A stretch of DNA of 64,000 nucleotides from NCBI GenBank assembly GCA_905214875.1, contig CAJMNR010000019.1:1-64000 (forward strand), in the 5' to 3' direction. Positions 45,819 through 55,127 of the stretch are shown in pieces. Source of the DNA: an uncultured bacterium (GTDB lineage: Bacteria > Bacillota > Clostridia > Lachnospirales > Lachnospiraceae). The notes below the pieces were generated by a model. The model made no database searches. It had not been told where the DNA came from and saw only the letters and a list, made by a program, of their open reading frames with translations. The translations under genes were made by a program, and so were the position numbers. The number at the start of each line of letters is the position of its first letter. Within the stretch, counting starts at the first letter, position 1.

Positions 45819-46583
45819 ATGAATACAACAAATGAAATTAAAGGCTATGTACACTCCATCGAAAGCTTTGGTTCAGTAGATGGTCCTGGCGTACGTTTTA
45901 TCATCTTTTTACAAGGCTGTAAAATGCGCTGTCAGTACTGCCACAATCCAGATACTTGGAAAATGCCAAATGAAACAACGAAGGAAGTAACACCAGAAGA
46001 GATGCTTAAACAAGCACTTCGTTATCGTACGTACTGGAAAAATAAAGGCGGAATCACTGTAAGCGGTGGAGAAGCACTTCTTCAAATCGACTTTGTAACA
46101 GAATTGTTCAGACTGGCAAAAGAAAAAGGAATCAATACGTGTCTTGATACAAGTGGATTTGTATTTACAAAAGAAAATCCATTCTTTAGCAAGTTTGAAG
46201 AACTTATGAAATACACAGATTTATTATTAGTAGATATCAAACATATCGATGATGAAAAGCATAAAGAGATTACAGGATGGTCAAACAAAGGCATTCTTGA
46301 AATGACTGACTATTTAAGTCAAATCAATAAACCAATCTGGATTCGTCACGTATTGGTGCCTGGACTTACAGACAATGATGAAGACTTAAAACGTCTAGAT
46401 GCATATATCAAGACTCTTAAAAATGTTGAAAGAGTAGAAGTATTGCCATACCATACGCTTGGTACATTTAAGTGGAAAGAGCTTGGAATTCCATATAAAC
46501 TAGAAGGAGTTAGTGCTCCAACAAAAGAACGCATTGAAAATGCAAATGCTTTATTACACACAAGTGAGTATAAAGAAAAATAG
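45819..46583 (+). CDS. pflA: Pyruvate formate-lyase activating enzyme
   Basis: The 254-residue radical SAM enzyme installs the glycyl radical on PflB. The cluster motif is GCKMRCQYCHNPDTW (Cx3Cx2C), and the N-terminal SFGSVDGPGVRFI is the conserved family start. GGGITVSGGEALLQ is the SAM-binding GGE region. Start 45819 lies 8 bases after GGAGG; ATG 45804 and 45813 are too close to or within that site. Terminators separate it from pflB, so it may be made at a lower level. Confidence 0.97.
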   Translation: MNTTNEIKGYVHSIESFGSVDGPGVRFIIFLQGCKMRCQYCHNPDTWKMPNETTKEVTPEEMLKQALRYRTYWKNKGGITVSGGEALLQIDFVTELFRLAKEKGINTCLDTSGFVFTKENPFFSKFEELMKYTDLLLVDIKHIDDEKHKEITGWSNKGILEMTDYLSQINKPIWIRHVLVPGLTDNDEDLKRLDAYIKTLKNVERVEVLPYHTLGTFKWKELGIPYKLEGVSAPTKERIENANALLHTSEYKEK

Positions 46584-46593
46584 AATTGTTTTG

Positions 46594-46625
46594 GGGGACT
46601 GCCATGACTGGTGAGTCCCCTTTTT
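46594..46625 (+). terminator. pflA terminator
   Basis: GGGGACT (46594-46600) pairs with AGTCCCC (46614-46620), followed by five T. Confidence 0.85.
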
Positions 46626-46647
46626 GCATCAAAAAGGAGTAATTGGC

Positions 46648-47784
46648 ATGAAATTAAGAGTACCAGAATACTATAAAGAATTTGCATGTATCGCCGACCG
46701 GTGTAAAGATAGTTGTTGTATTGGCTGGGAAATCGATATAGACGAAGATACATATGAGTATTATACCCAGCAGGAGGGAGCATTTGGAGAACGCCTTCGT
46801 GCCCATATGAAAGCTGGAAATGAGACTAGCTTTGTGTTAAACAACGGAAGATGTCCCTTCTTAAATGACAAGAATCTATGTGATATCTGTATTGAACTTG
46901 GGGAGGCTTCACTATGTGAAATATGTACGGAATATCCACGCTTTACTTTGGAGTATGGCTCAGTAAGGGAAAAGTGCCTAGGACTTTCGTGTGAAGAGGC
47001 AGGACGATTAATCTTTGAAAGTAAAAGTCCTGTAAAGATTGTAGAGACAATACAACCATATGATTATGAGGAAGAAGAGGAAGATGCGTTAGCGGATGCT
47101 TTAGAGAAAGCCAGAGACCATTCCATATGCATAATGCAGAATCGAGACTATGGCATATCGGACCGAATTCGTTTACTTCTTTTATTTGCAGACGAGGTAC
47201 AAAGAGAACTTAATGAGAATGAATTAGAGAAAATAGATACTCTCATTATGTCTTATCAAGGCCAGTCCATACATAGAAAACTGGAACAACTACAAGGGAT
47301 AACATCGACAGAAAGCCATAAACAGTTGTTTGAGAAACGTATGAAACGTTTTCTAGCGCTTGAAGTGCTCGATAAGGAGTGGCTGAATACCGTTAAGCAA
47401 ATTCGCAAACGATTTAGTACAAAGACAGATGAGGAATATGAACAGCTTACAAAAGAATTCTTGATGTACTATGAGTCAAGGGAATATGAGTATGAGCATC
47501 TCGTTGTATATTTTATTTTCCGATATGGAATGAAGTCTGTATATGATAGTGATTTCTTAGGAAAAATAAAATTTGCAGTTGCGAGCTTTCTTATGATCCG
47601 TGATATGGATGTGGAACGATTTTTAGACAATGGAAAGCAGTATTCCTTGGCAGATCGCATTGATGTAGCAAGGATTTATTCGAAAGAAGTAGAGCACTCT
47701 GAGGAGAATTTAGAAATGCTTGCAGAAGACTTTGTATTTGAAGCAATATTTACTACTAATCAATTAATTTATACAATTATTTGA
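46648..47784 (+). CDS. fliB: Flagellin lysine-N-methylase FliB
   Basis: The 378-residue protein has the FliB cysteine architecture: FACIADRCKDSCCIGW near the N-terminus, NGRCPFLNDKNLCDICIELG and CEICTEYPRF, which together probably ligate an Fe-S cluster. FliB methylates lysines of flagellin and implies a motile cell, though no flagellar structural genes are in this window. Start 46648 follows AAAAAGGAG. It stands alone after pflA. Confidence 0.93.
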   Translation: MKLRVPEYYKEFACIADRCKDSCCIGWEIDIDEDTYEYYTQQEGAFGERLRAHMKAGNETSFVLNNGRCPFLNDKNLCDICIELGEASLCEICTEYPRFTLEYGSVREKCLGLSCEEAGRLIFESKSPVKIVETIQPYDYEEEEEDALADALEKARDHSICIMQNRDYGISDRIRLLLLFADEVQRELNENELEKIDTLIMSYQGQSIHRKLEQLQGITSTESHKQLFEKRMKRFLALEVLDKEWLNTVKQIRKRFSTKTDEEYEQLTKEFLMYYESREYEYEHLVVYFIFRYGMKSVYDSDFLGKIKFAVASFLMIRDMDVERFLDNGKQYSLADRIDVARIYSKEVEHSEENLEMLAEDFVFEAIFTTNQLIYTII

Positions 47785-47909
47785 TTTTGTTTGAAAAAAG
47801 AGATAAGATTGAAAGTAATTTCCATAAAGGAATACTAAAACAGAGTTGGCAGTTTAGGATTCTTTGAGTATAATGGAAGACAAATAGCTACATAAAAGGA
47901 GAATAAAAA

Positions 47910-48671
47910 ATGATTTTAGACAGTTTCAAATTAAATGGGAAAGTTGCAGTTGTAACAGGAGCAAATACTGGCCTTGGACAGGGAATGTGCGTAGCGCTTG
48001 CAGAAGCAGGGGCAAAGGTAGTAGGTGTTGCTAGAAGAGATTGCGATGAAACTGAAAAAATGGTAAAAGAAGCGGGAGGAGAATTCCACTACATCCAAGC
48101 AGATTTATCAAGCATGGAACCAGTAGAACGTATTATAAGTGAAACAGTAGAACATTTCGGGAGAATGGATGTATTAGTTAACAATGCGGGAATTATCAAA
48201 AGAGAAGATGCTCTTGAATACACAGAACAAGAATGGGATGATGTTGTATTTATCAACCAAAAATTCGTATTCTTCTTAAGCCAGGCTGCGGCAAACCAAT
48301 TTGTAAAACAAGGAGATGGCGGTAAGATCATCAATATCGCATCCATGTTATCTTACCAAGGTGGTATCCGTGTACCAGCTTATACAGCAAGTAAGAGTGC
48401 AATTCTTGGTCTTACAAAAGCTATGGCAAATGAATGGGCAAGCTACAATATCAATATCAATGCAATTGCTCCAGGATATATGGAAACAAATAATACAAAA
48501 GCAATTCGTAGCGATGCATCACGTAATGAAGAAATTCTTGGACGTATTCCTGCAAAACGTTGGGGTACACCAGCAGATATGATGGGAGCAGTCGTATTCT
48601 TAGCATCCGATGCTTCTTCTTATGTAAACGGATTTACACTAGCTGTTGATGGTGGATGGTTAGCTAGATAA
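47910..48671 (+). CDS. kduD: 2-dehydro-3-deoxy-D-gluconate 5-dehydrogenase KduD
   Basis: The 253-residue short-chain dehydrogenase has the NAD-binding GANTGLGQG, NNAG and catalytic YTASK. The start MILDSFKLNGKVAVVTG and the end SSYVNGFTLAVDGGWLAR closely follow KduD, which interconverts 5-keto-4-deoxyuronate products during pectin and uronate breakdown. No kduI or other pectin genes are adjacent, so gluconate 5-dehydrogenase activity is an alternative. AAAGGAG precedes the start. A MATE gene follows by 28 bases. Confidence 0.88.
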   Translation: MILDSFKLNGKVAVVTGANTGLGQGMCVALAEAGAKVVGVARRDCDETEKMVKEAGGEFHYIQADLSSMEPVERIISETVEHFGRMDVLVNNAGIIKREDALEYTEQEWDDVVFINQKFVFFLSQAAANQFVKQGDGGKIINIASMLSYQGGIRVPAYTASKSAILGLTKAMANEWASYNININAIAPGYMETNNTKAIRSDASRNEEILGRIPAKRWGTPADMMGAVVFLASDASSYVNGFTLAVDGGWLAR

Positions 48672-48699
48672 AAATATAAAAAATAAAAGAGATGAAATA

Positions 48700-50049
48700 A
48701 TGGGTACAGTAGAGAAGCGGGACTTTAATAAGATGTTGGATACACCAATGCCAAAATTAATCTTGTCGTTATCTATTCCGACTATTATTAGTATGTTGAT
48801 TACCAATGTATACAATCTTGTAGATGCCTATTTTGTGGGAAATCTAGGGACATCTGCAACTGGAGCCATTGGAATCGTCTTGAGCCTGCAAGCAATCTTG
48901 CAGGCATTTGGCTTTATGTTCGGGCATGGTGCGGGAAGCATCATCAGCAGGAAATTAGGAGCGCGTGATAAGGAAGATGCAAGTCGCTATGCTTCTACAA
49001 GTTTTTTCTATTCTTTTGGAGCAGGTGCATTGATCGGCGTGTTTCTTCTGGTGTTCCTAAATCCTTGTTTACGATTTCTTGGATGTACGGAATCGATTCT
49101 TCCGTATGCCAGGTCGTATGCAATCTATATCTTATTAGCGGCCCCTTTTGTAACAAGTAGTTGTACATTAAACAATATTTTAAGATATGAAGGAAAGGCA
49201 TCACTTGCCATGGTAGGTCTCGCTTCGGGCGGAATTCTTAACATGGTGGGCGACCCGATCCTTATGTTTGGTTGTCATCTTGGTATGGATGGTGCTGGAC
49301 TTAGTACGGCATTGTCCCAGCTCATTAGTTTCTTATTGCTTCTTTTTATGTTCATAAGTGGTAAAAGTGAGTCAAAGATTCGATTCTCTTTTGTTACAAA
49401 AAGACCGACAGAAGTGGTGAATATTCTTAAGAATGGATTCCCAAGCATGCTTCGCCAGGGACTTAACAGTGTTTCTACGATGCTGTTGAATCAGAGCGCT
49501 CATGTATATGGGGATACTGCAATTGCAGCCATGAGTATCGTGAATCGAATCAGTATGTTTATTGTGGCAATTGTAATCGGATTGGGACAAGCATTTCAGC
49601 CAGTTGCGGCATATAATTATGGCGCAAAGAAGTATAAGAGAGTGCGGGAAGCCTATGTGTTTACCTTTAAGGTGGCAGAGAGCTTCTTGGTCGTAATCGT
49701 CGTATTGGGGTTTGTATTTGCAGCACCAATCGTTGCTGTTTTTCAAAAAGATCCTGAGGTTGTACGGATTGGAAAGGCAGCGATGCATTTTCAATGCTTA
49801 TCGTTAGCGTTGCAGCCAATCAGTGTTTATGCGAATATGATGTTCCAGAGCATTGGTAAGAGTCTGATTGCCTCCATTTTGGCATCCCTCCGAAGCGGAG
49901 TGTTCTTCATTCCGATCATTTTGATTCTACCAAGGATCATCGGACTTACTGGAATTGAATGTGCACAGACGGTGGCAGATTTACTTACGACCTTTACGTC
50001 AATACCATTTGTGATTCATTTTTTACGAGAACTAAAAGTAAAGCAGTAA
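48700..50049 (+). CDS. MATE-family efflux transporter
   Basis: The 449-residue protein has 12 predicted membrane segments and the two-fold MATE architecture. N-half signatures include VDAYFVGNLGTSA and GAGSIISRKLGARDKEDA; the C-half has IGLGQAFQPVAAYNYGAKKYKRV. It would export cationic drugs or metabolites with Na+ or H+. A weak AGAG site lies before the start, and the short distance from kduD suggests possible co-transcription. It is intact, in contrast to the half-gene at 12341. Confidence 0.93.
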   Translation: MGTVEKRDFNKMLDTPMPKLILSLSIPTIISMLITNVYNLVDAYFVGNLGTSATGAIGIVLSLQAILQAFGFMFGHGAGSIISRKLGARDKEDASRYASTSFFYSFGAGALIGVFLLVFLNPCLRFLGCTESILPYARSYAIYILLAAPFVTSSCTLNNILRYEGKASLAMVGLASGGILNMVGDPILMFGCHLGMDGAGLSTALSQLISFLLLLFMFISGKSESKIRFSFVTKRPTEVVNILKNGFPSMLRQGLNSVSTMLLNQSAHVYGDTAIAAMSIVNRISMFIVAIVIGLGQAFQPVAAYNYGAKKYKRVREAYVFTFKVAESFLVVIVVLGFVFAAPIVAVFQKDPEVVRIGKAAMHFQCLSLALQPISVYANMMFQSIGKSLIASILASLRSGVFFIPIILILPRIIGLTGIECAQTVADLLTTFTSIPFVIHFLRELKVKQ

Positions 50050-50185
50050 CTTCAAAAGTAACAAAATACCATTTTTAAACAAGGTATAATTATACAAAAT
50101 ATATAAAGATTGAAAAAAATGTTAAATTAGGTTGACTTTTAATTTTTTTAGAATTAAAATACACACAAGTTAAAAAAATGAAAGC

Positions 50186-50219
50186 AAAGGTGCCGAGACA
50201 ACTGTCATGGCACCTTTTT
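50186..50219 (+). terminator. Intrinsic terminator between MATE and Pot-type operon
   Basis: A 9-base perfect stem, with an inner GACA/TGTC stem, is followed by five T. It lies 137 bases after the MATE stop and may close that unit or act in the leader of the next. Confidence 0.75.
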
Positions 50220-50310
50220 CTGTTGCATTAGGAATTATATTATAATTCTTCAATGTAATAAAAAAAGGATTCCACTAGAGAGTGATAAAATTCTCTAGGA
50301 GGAAATTAGT

Positions 50311-50340
50311 ATGCCAGTGTGCATATTTATACATAATTAA
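50311..50340 (+). CDS. Possible 9-codon leader peptide
   Basis: ATG with AGGAGG 8 bases upstream opens a frame of nine codons (MPVCIFIHN) ending in TAA. The strength of the site for so short a frame, and the hairpin 22 bases downstream, suggest a regulatory leader peptide rather than chance, but nothing else supports it. Confidence 0.35.
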   Translation: MPVCIFIHN

Positions 50341-50418
50341 TTCAATAGGTTCCAGAAAAAAAGCAAAGGCGCTTGTCGAGAATGACAGGCGCCTTTCGCA
50401 ATGTAAGAGGTGAAGTGT

Positions 50419-51492
50419 ATGGGAGCAAATATAAAATTAGCAGATGTTTGCAAGGATTATGGTTTAACAAAGGTAATCAAATATGTCAATTTTGAAATTG
50501 AAGATGGAGACTTCCTTACAATCTTAGGACCATCTGGTGCAGGTAAGACAACCTTGTTAAAAATGATCGCAGGGTTTGAACAAACAACAAGCGGGAACAT
50601 TTACATGGATGGCGAAGACATTGCCAATAAGCCAATCCATAAAAGGAATATCGGAATGTTATTTCAAAATTACGCACTGTTTCCACATATGACAGTGAAC
50701 GAGAATATTTCATTTCCTTTGTCATTACGGCATGTAGCGAAAGAGGAGAAGAAACAGAGAGTACAAGCAATTCTCGATAAGGTAAAGCTTGGTGAATATG
50801 GAAAACGATATCCGAGTGAGTTATCCGGCGGGCAGCAACAACGTGTTGGTCTTGCAAGAGCATTAGTATTTAATCCACCAATCCTGCTTCTTGATGAGCC
50901 TATGGCAGCACTGGACAAACAGTTAAGAAAGCAGATGCAGTTGGAAGTAAAACAGATACATAAAGATCTTGGAATTACGACCATTTCTGTAACACATGAT
51001 CAAGAAGAAGCGCTTACCATGGCAACAAAGGTATGTGTTATGAAAGACGGAAGAGTGGAACAGATTGCTTCACCAGTAGAAATTTATGAACGACCTAAAT
51101 CAGTGTTTGTTGCAAAATTCATCGGGGAAGCAAATGTTGTGGAAACACAAGTGATAAAGGCAGATGCACAAACGGTAACGTTCCAATTATATGGAGACCA
51201 TACCGTAAGTCTTCCTCAGGGAAATGATAAGTTTGATGCAGGCAATACAATCAATATCGTAATCCGACCAGAAAAAGTTAAAGTAGTCGATGAGTCATTT
51301 AAAGGACTGAAGTTAAAGGTAAAAGTGGAACAAGTCATCTATGTTGGCGATGTTCTAAAACTAAAAGTAAGAACGGAATGTGGAAAGAGCATGAAGGTCA
51401 AAGTATTTACGCAATACAGTTTGGACATCCAAGTGGGGACAACACTTCTAGTCGGTGTATTAGAAGAAGATATGGTTATTGTAGGTCAATAA
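50419..51492 (+). CDS. PotA-type ABC transporter ATPase
   Basis: The 357-residue ATPase has Walker A GPSGAGKTT, Q-loop FQNYALFP, signature LSGGQQQRVGLARAL, Walker B ILLLDEP and switch-His THDQEEA, followed by a C-terminal TOBE-type domain (about 240-355). This matches the spermidine/putrescine importer ATPase PotA and related opine or thiamine importers. Start 50419 follows AGAGGTG. It is the first gene of a run of four transporter genes. Confidence 0.93.
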   Translation: MGANIKLADVCKDYGLTKVIKYVNFEIEDGDFLTILGPSGAGKTTLLKMIAGFEQTTSGNIYMDGEDIANKPIHKRNIGMLFQNYALFPHMTVNENISFPLSLRHVAKEEKKQRVQAILDKVKLGEYGKRYPSELSGGQQQRVGLARALVFNPPILLLDEPMAALDKQLRKQMQLEVKQIHKDLGITTISVTHDQEEALTMATKVCVMKDGRVEQIASPVEIYERPKSVFVAKFIGEANVVETQVIKADAQTVTFQLYGDHTVSLPQGNDKFDAGNTINIVIRPEKVKVVDESFKGLKLKVKVEQVIYVGDVLKLKVRTECGKSMKVKVFTQYSLDIQVGTTLLVGVLEEDMVIVGQ

Positions 51493-51527
51493 ATTGTAAA
51501 TAGATTAATCTAAGGGAGGAATAGCGT

Positions 51528-52613
51528 ATGAGAAAGAATTTAGAAAAAGTAGTAGCAATGGTGGCATCCATGTCAATGATGGTGAGTGTACTTACAGGTT
51601 GTGGTTCCGGAAGTGGGAATGCAGGTACAGAAGGAAAGAAATGGTCTGGCAAGACATTAGTTGTATGTAGTTGGGGCGGAGCAATTCAAGAAGCCCAAAA
51701 GAAAACAATCTTTGATAAATTTAGTGAAAAATATGGTTGTACCGTTGTTGAGGAAACGGATCCAGATCCAGCGAAATTCAAGACTATGGTGGAATCCGGA
51801 AATATGGAAATCGATGTATGGGATGTGGATTCCGATTTCGTACCTCGTGGTATTGATCAAGGCTTATTTGAAAAATTAGATTTTAATACGATCTCAAAAG
51901 ATGGGCTTATTGAAAACTATATTACGGATTACTCAGTACCAGCAGAAATCTCTACATTATGTATTTCTTGGAACACAGATAAAGTCGACAGTGCGAACCA
52001 TCCAACAAGTTGGGAAGCATTCTGGGATACTAGCAAATACGAAGGTAAGAGAACGTTATATCAAAATCCAATGTCAATGTTTGAAGCAATCTTACTTGCA
52101 GATGGTGTAAAGAAAGAAGACATGTATCCACTTGATGTAGACCGTGTATTCAAATTCTTAGATGCTCACAAATCTGATATTCTTTCCTTCTGGTCAAGCG
52201 GTTCTGAATCCGTAGAATTAGTGGCAGGTGGAGAAGCAAGTCTTGGTTCTGTATGGGGCGGCCGTGTTATTGCAGCTCAAGCAGGTGGACAGAAGATTGA
52301 AAAAGAAACAAATGAGGCAATCTTGGCTGGTGACTCTTGGGTTATTGGTAAAGGATCTAAGAATACGGAGATGGCACAAGATTTCATCGCATTTGCAACA
52401 AGCAAGGAAGTTGTTAAAGATTATTGTATTGAATATCCAGGTAATGCACCTGCCAATACAAAAGCATATGACCTAATGTCAGAAGAACAGATTTCAAAAT
52501 TAGCATCTTCTCCAGACTTGGAAAAGACTCAGCTATATATCGACGTTGACTGGTGGTATAAAAACTACGATGCAGTTTATGAAAGATTTACGGAATGGAA
52601 GACTTCACTATAA
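51528..52613 (+). CDS. PotD-type substrate-binding lipoprotein
   Basis: The 361-residue periplasmic-binding-type protein has a signal peptide and lipobox LTGCG (Cys25), so it is a lipoprotein for Lgt. The mature part resembles PotD/PotF and other cluster D binding proteins for polyamine- or amine-like ligands: TLVVCSWGGAIQEAQ at the start, then AEISTLCISWNTDKV and WGGRVIAAQ. The ligand is not predictable. Downstream dehydrogenase, PLP-enzyme and kinase genes suggest a hydroxylated amine or amino acid rather than spermidine itself. Confidence 0.9.
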   Translation: MRKNLEKVVAMVASMSMMVSVLTGCGSGSGNAGTEGKKWSGKTLVVCSWGGAIQEAQKKTIFDKFSEKYGCTVVEETDPDPAKFKTMVESGNMEIDVWDVDSDFVPRGIDQGLFEKLDFNTISKDGLIENYITDYSVPAEISTLCISWNTDKVDSANHPTSWEAFWDTSKYEGKRTLYQNPMSMFEAILLADGVKKEDMYPLDVDRVFKFLDAHKSDILSFWSSGSESVELVAGGEASLGSVWGGRVIAAQAGGQKIEKETNEAILAGDSWVIGKGSKNTEMAQDFIAFATSKEVVKDYCIEYPGNAPANTKAYDLMSEEQISKLASSPDLEKTQLYIDVDWWYKNYDAVYERFTEWKTSL

Positions 52614-52634
52614 TAACGGCGGGAGGTACGTGCC

Positions 52635-53480
52635 ATGAAAAAAGAGAATACAAAGAAAAGAAATCTAGGATGGCTTCTGATAGTGCCTCCGTTGCTCTTC
52701 TTGTTTATATTTTTAATTATTCCATTGGGAAAGATACTTTTATTAAGTGTAACCGATGCGAAGTCAGGGGCATTTACGCTGGAAGCTTATCAGAAATTCT
52801 TCACAAGCAATGTGTATTTTAAAGTCATCCTGTTAACTTTTAAGGTTAGCTTTATCGTAACATTATTCTGTCTTGTCTTAGGATATCCAGTAGCCTATAT
52901 GATGAGCAAATGCTCTAAGAGGATGCGGGCAATCATTATGATCTTAGTTATGATTCCATTCTGGACAAGCTTGCTTGTTCGTACATATTCCTGGATGATC
53001 TTATTGCAGAGTGAAGGCGTTATTAATAACTTGTTGATCTCGTTACACATTATAAGGACTCCGCTTAAGCTAATGAAAAATACAACTGGTGTCTATATTG
53101 GTATGATACATATCCTACTGCCTTATATGATTTTGTCTTTGTATCCAGTGCTTTGCGGTATTGATAATAATTATGTAGCAGCAGCAAGAAACTTAGGAGC
53201 GAATAAATTCATTGCCTTCTTCAAAGTGTATTTCCCTATGAGTATTCAAGGAATTGCAGCAGGTGCAATCTTAGTATTTACAATGGGAATTGGATATTTT
53301 ATTACTCCATCTTTACTTGGTGGAACTAGTGATACGATGATTTCCCAGATGATTCAAGTACAGGTATCCAAGTTACTTAACTGGCAGTTTGCTTCTGCCG
53401 TATCGATTATCTTATTTATTGTAAGCATGATTGTTTTGTATCTGTCTAAGAAGATTATGAAAGTAGAAAAAGTATGGTAA
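52635..53480 (+). CDS. PotB-type ABC permease
   Basis: The 281-residue protein has six membrane segments and the permease EAA loop (AAARNLGANKFIAFFKVYFP) that docks with the ATPase. An N-terminal basic segment (KKENTKKRNLG) marks the cytoplasmic side. It is encoded directly after the binding protein and 13 bases before the second permease. GGGAGG precedes the start. Confidence 0.93.
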   Translation: MKKENTKKRNLGWLLIVPPLLFLFIFLIIPLGKILLLSVTDAKSGAFTLEAYQKFFTSNVYFKVILLTFKVSFIVTLFCLVLGYPVAYMMSKCSKRMRAIIMILVMIPFWTSLLVRTYSWMILLQSEGVINNLLISLHIIRTPLKLMKNTTGVYIGMIHILLPYMILSLYPVLCGIDNNYVAAARNLGANKFIAFFKVYFPMSIQGIAAGAILVFTMGIGYFITPSLLGGTSDTMISQMIQVQVSKLLNWQFASAVSIILFIVSMIVLYLSKKIMKVEKVW

Positions 53481-53493
53481 GGGGGAATGTTCT

Positions 53494-54288
53494 ATGCTAG
53501 CAGTCGTGACAGCATTAATTATATTATTTTTAGTTCTGCCGGTTCTAATCATCGTTCCGATGTCATTTAGTTCCTCGCAGTATATAGAATTTCCACCTCC
53601 AGGGTTTTCTACGAAGTGGTATGAAACATTCTTTAATAGTCCAAAATGGATGGATGCATTAACAAACAGCATTGAGATTGGTATCATTACGACAATCCTT
53701 GCTTTAATCCTTGGAGTCCTTGCAGCGGAAGGAATTCATAAGTCAAATTTTAAGGGAAAAGGAATCTTGACAGAATTCTTTATGATGCCAATGCTTGTGC
53801 CGGCAATCATTATTGGTATTGCAATCTATCGTTTTGAATCCGATTATGGATTTAACGGAACTATCTTTGGTTTGATCATCGCCCATACGGTACTCGCAAT
53901 TCCATTTGTAATTCGTACTGTGTTAGCAAGTCTTTCAGGGCTGAATCCAAACTACGAGCTTGCAGCACAGAATCTTGGGGCCAATAAGGTTCAGACATTT
54001 TTTAAGGTCACTTTGCCTATTATCCGTCCGGCATTATTCTCAGGAGCGATGTTTGCATTTGCAACATCCTTTGATGAAGTAGTTGTATCCCAGTTCTTGT
54101 GCGGTGTTGTTATAAAGACACTTCCAAAAGTTATGTGGGATGGTTTGAATCAACAATTAGATCCGACTATTACTCCGATTGCATCCATTGTAATTATAGT
54201 AATCACGGTTCTTATGGTCATTGCCAATGCGAAAGATATCTTTGGAACAAAGCCTAAGATTGTTGAGGATGAGATTGAAGAAGACTAA
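53494..54288 (+). CDS. PotC-type ABC permease
   Basis: The 264-residue protein has six membrane segments and the EAA loop (LAAQNLGANKVQTFFKVTLP). The SSQYIEFPPPGFSTKWY segment after the first helix is typical of PotC/PotI permeases. It pairs with the preceding permease to form the channel. AGGGGGA precedes the start. The UcpA-like gene begins 21 bases after its stop. Confidence 0.93.
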   Translation: MLAVVTALIILFLVLPVLIIVPMSFSSSQYIEFPPPGFSTKWYETFFNSPKWMDALTNSIEIGIITTILALILGVLAAEGIHKSNFKGKGILTEFFMMPMLVPAIIIGIAIYRFESDYGFNGTIFGLIIAHTVLAIPFVIRTVLASLSGLNPNYELAAQNLGANKVQTFFKVTLPIIRPALFSGAMFAFATSFDEVVVSQFLCGVVIKTLPKVMWDGLNQQLDPTITPIASIVIIVITVLMVIANAKDIFGTKPKIVEDEIEED

Positions 54289-54309
54289 GAGATGAAGGGG
54301 GAGAAGGGT

Positions 54310-55095
54310 ATGCCTGATTTACATGGAAAGGTTGCGCTGGTAACAGGAGCTGCAATGGGAAATGGAAAAGGAATTGCAGAGTGTTTGTTAAAACATGGAG
54401 CTGATGTAATCCTTGCAGATCGCTCGTTGGTTGTATTTGAGACAGCTAAGGAGCTTGGTGAAAAGGCTTATCCACTTCTCGTTGACATAACAGATAAAAA
54501 ACAAGTGGAAGAAGCAATTGGGAAGGTGCTAAAAGACTATGAGAAGATTGATATCCTTGTGAATAATGCAGGGATTGCAAGATTTTCAAAGTTTCTAGAC
54601 TTGGAAGAATCGCTGTTATCGTTACATATAAAAGTAAATGTATATGGGGCAATGAATGTAACCCAATGCGTTCTTAAGGGAATGGTTGAAAATGGATGGG
54701 GACGTATTGTGAATATGTCTTCGGTAACAGGACCTTATGTTGCAGATCCAGGTGAGGTTGCCTATGCCACAAGCAAGGCTGCCCTCATTGGATTTACAAA
54801 AGCGTTAGCGATTGAGGTGGCAGAACAGAATATTACAGTCAATGCCTTATGCCCAGGGTATATTCTTACTCCGATGGTTAAGAAGAGTGCGAAAGAGTCA
54901 AACCCGCACAATCCAGATTCTGTAATCGATGAGATCGCGGCAGGCATTCCAATGAAGCGGCTTGGTACGCCGAAGAATATTGGGGATTTAGTGGCTTTTT
55001 TAGTGAGTGAGGAAGCAGAATATATTACAGGACAGGCGATTACGATTGATGGAGGAAATGGTCTTCCTGAAACAAATGCAATGGGGTTGAAATAA
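54310..55095 (+). CDS. ucpA: UcpA-like short-chain dehydrogenase
   Basis: The 261-residue SDR has the cofactor motif TGAAMGNGKG, NNAG, and catalytic YATSK preceded by SSVTGPYVADPGEVA. That block and the ending GGNGLPE closely follow E. coli UcpA, an NAD(P)-dependent oxidoreductase of unsettled physiological substrate. Start 54310 follows GGGGGAG with 6-base spacing. Its place between importer and class III PLP enzyme suggests it oxidises or reduces the imported compound or an aldehyde product. Confidence 0.85.
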   Translation: MPDLHGKVALVTGAAMGNGKGIAECLLKHGADVILADRSLVVFETAKELGEKAYPLLVDITDKKQVEEAIGKVLKDYEKIDILVNNAGIARFSKFLDLEESLLSLHIKVNVYGAMNVTQCVLKGMVENGWGRIVNMSSVTGPYVADPGEVAYATSKAALIGFTKALAIEVAEQNITVNALCPGYILTPMVKKSAKESNPHNPDSVIDEIAAGIPMKRLGTPKNIGDLVAFLVSEEAEYITGQAITIDGGNGLPETNAMGLK

Positions 55096-55127
55096 AGTGC
55101 TGGTAGTATGAGAAAGAGGTGGGAATG

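Larger units (their letters stand above)
50050..50418 (+). promoter_or_regulatory. Leader region of the Pot-type operon
   Basis: In order this 369-base gap holds: a promoter-like TTGACT-17-TAAAAT (50132-50160); an intrinsic terminator (AAAGGTGCC/GGCACCTTT, 50186-50217, plus T5); a 17-base palindrome GAATTATA-T-TATAATTC (50232-50248); a CTAGAGA/TCTCTAG hairpin (50275-50298) abutting AGGAGG; and a 9-codon frame MPVCIFIHN at 50311-50340 with ideal spacing. A GC-rich hairpin (50363-50398) precedes the ABC ATPase gene. Together this looks like a regulated leader. Confidence 0.5.
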
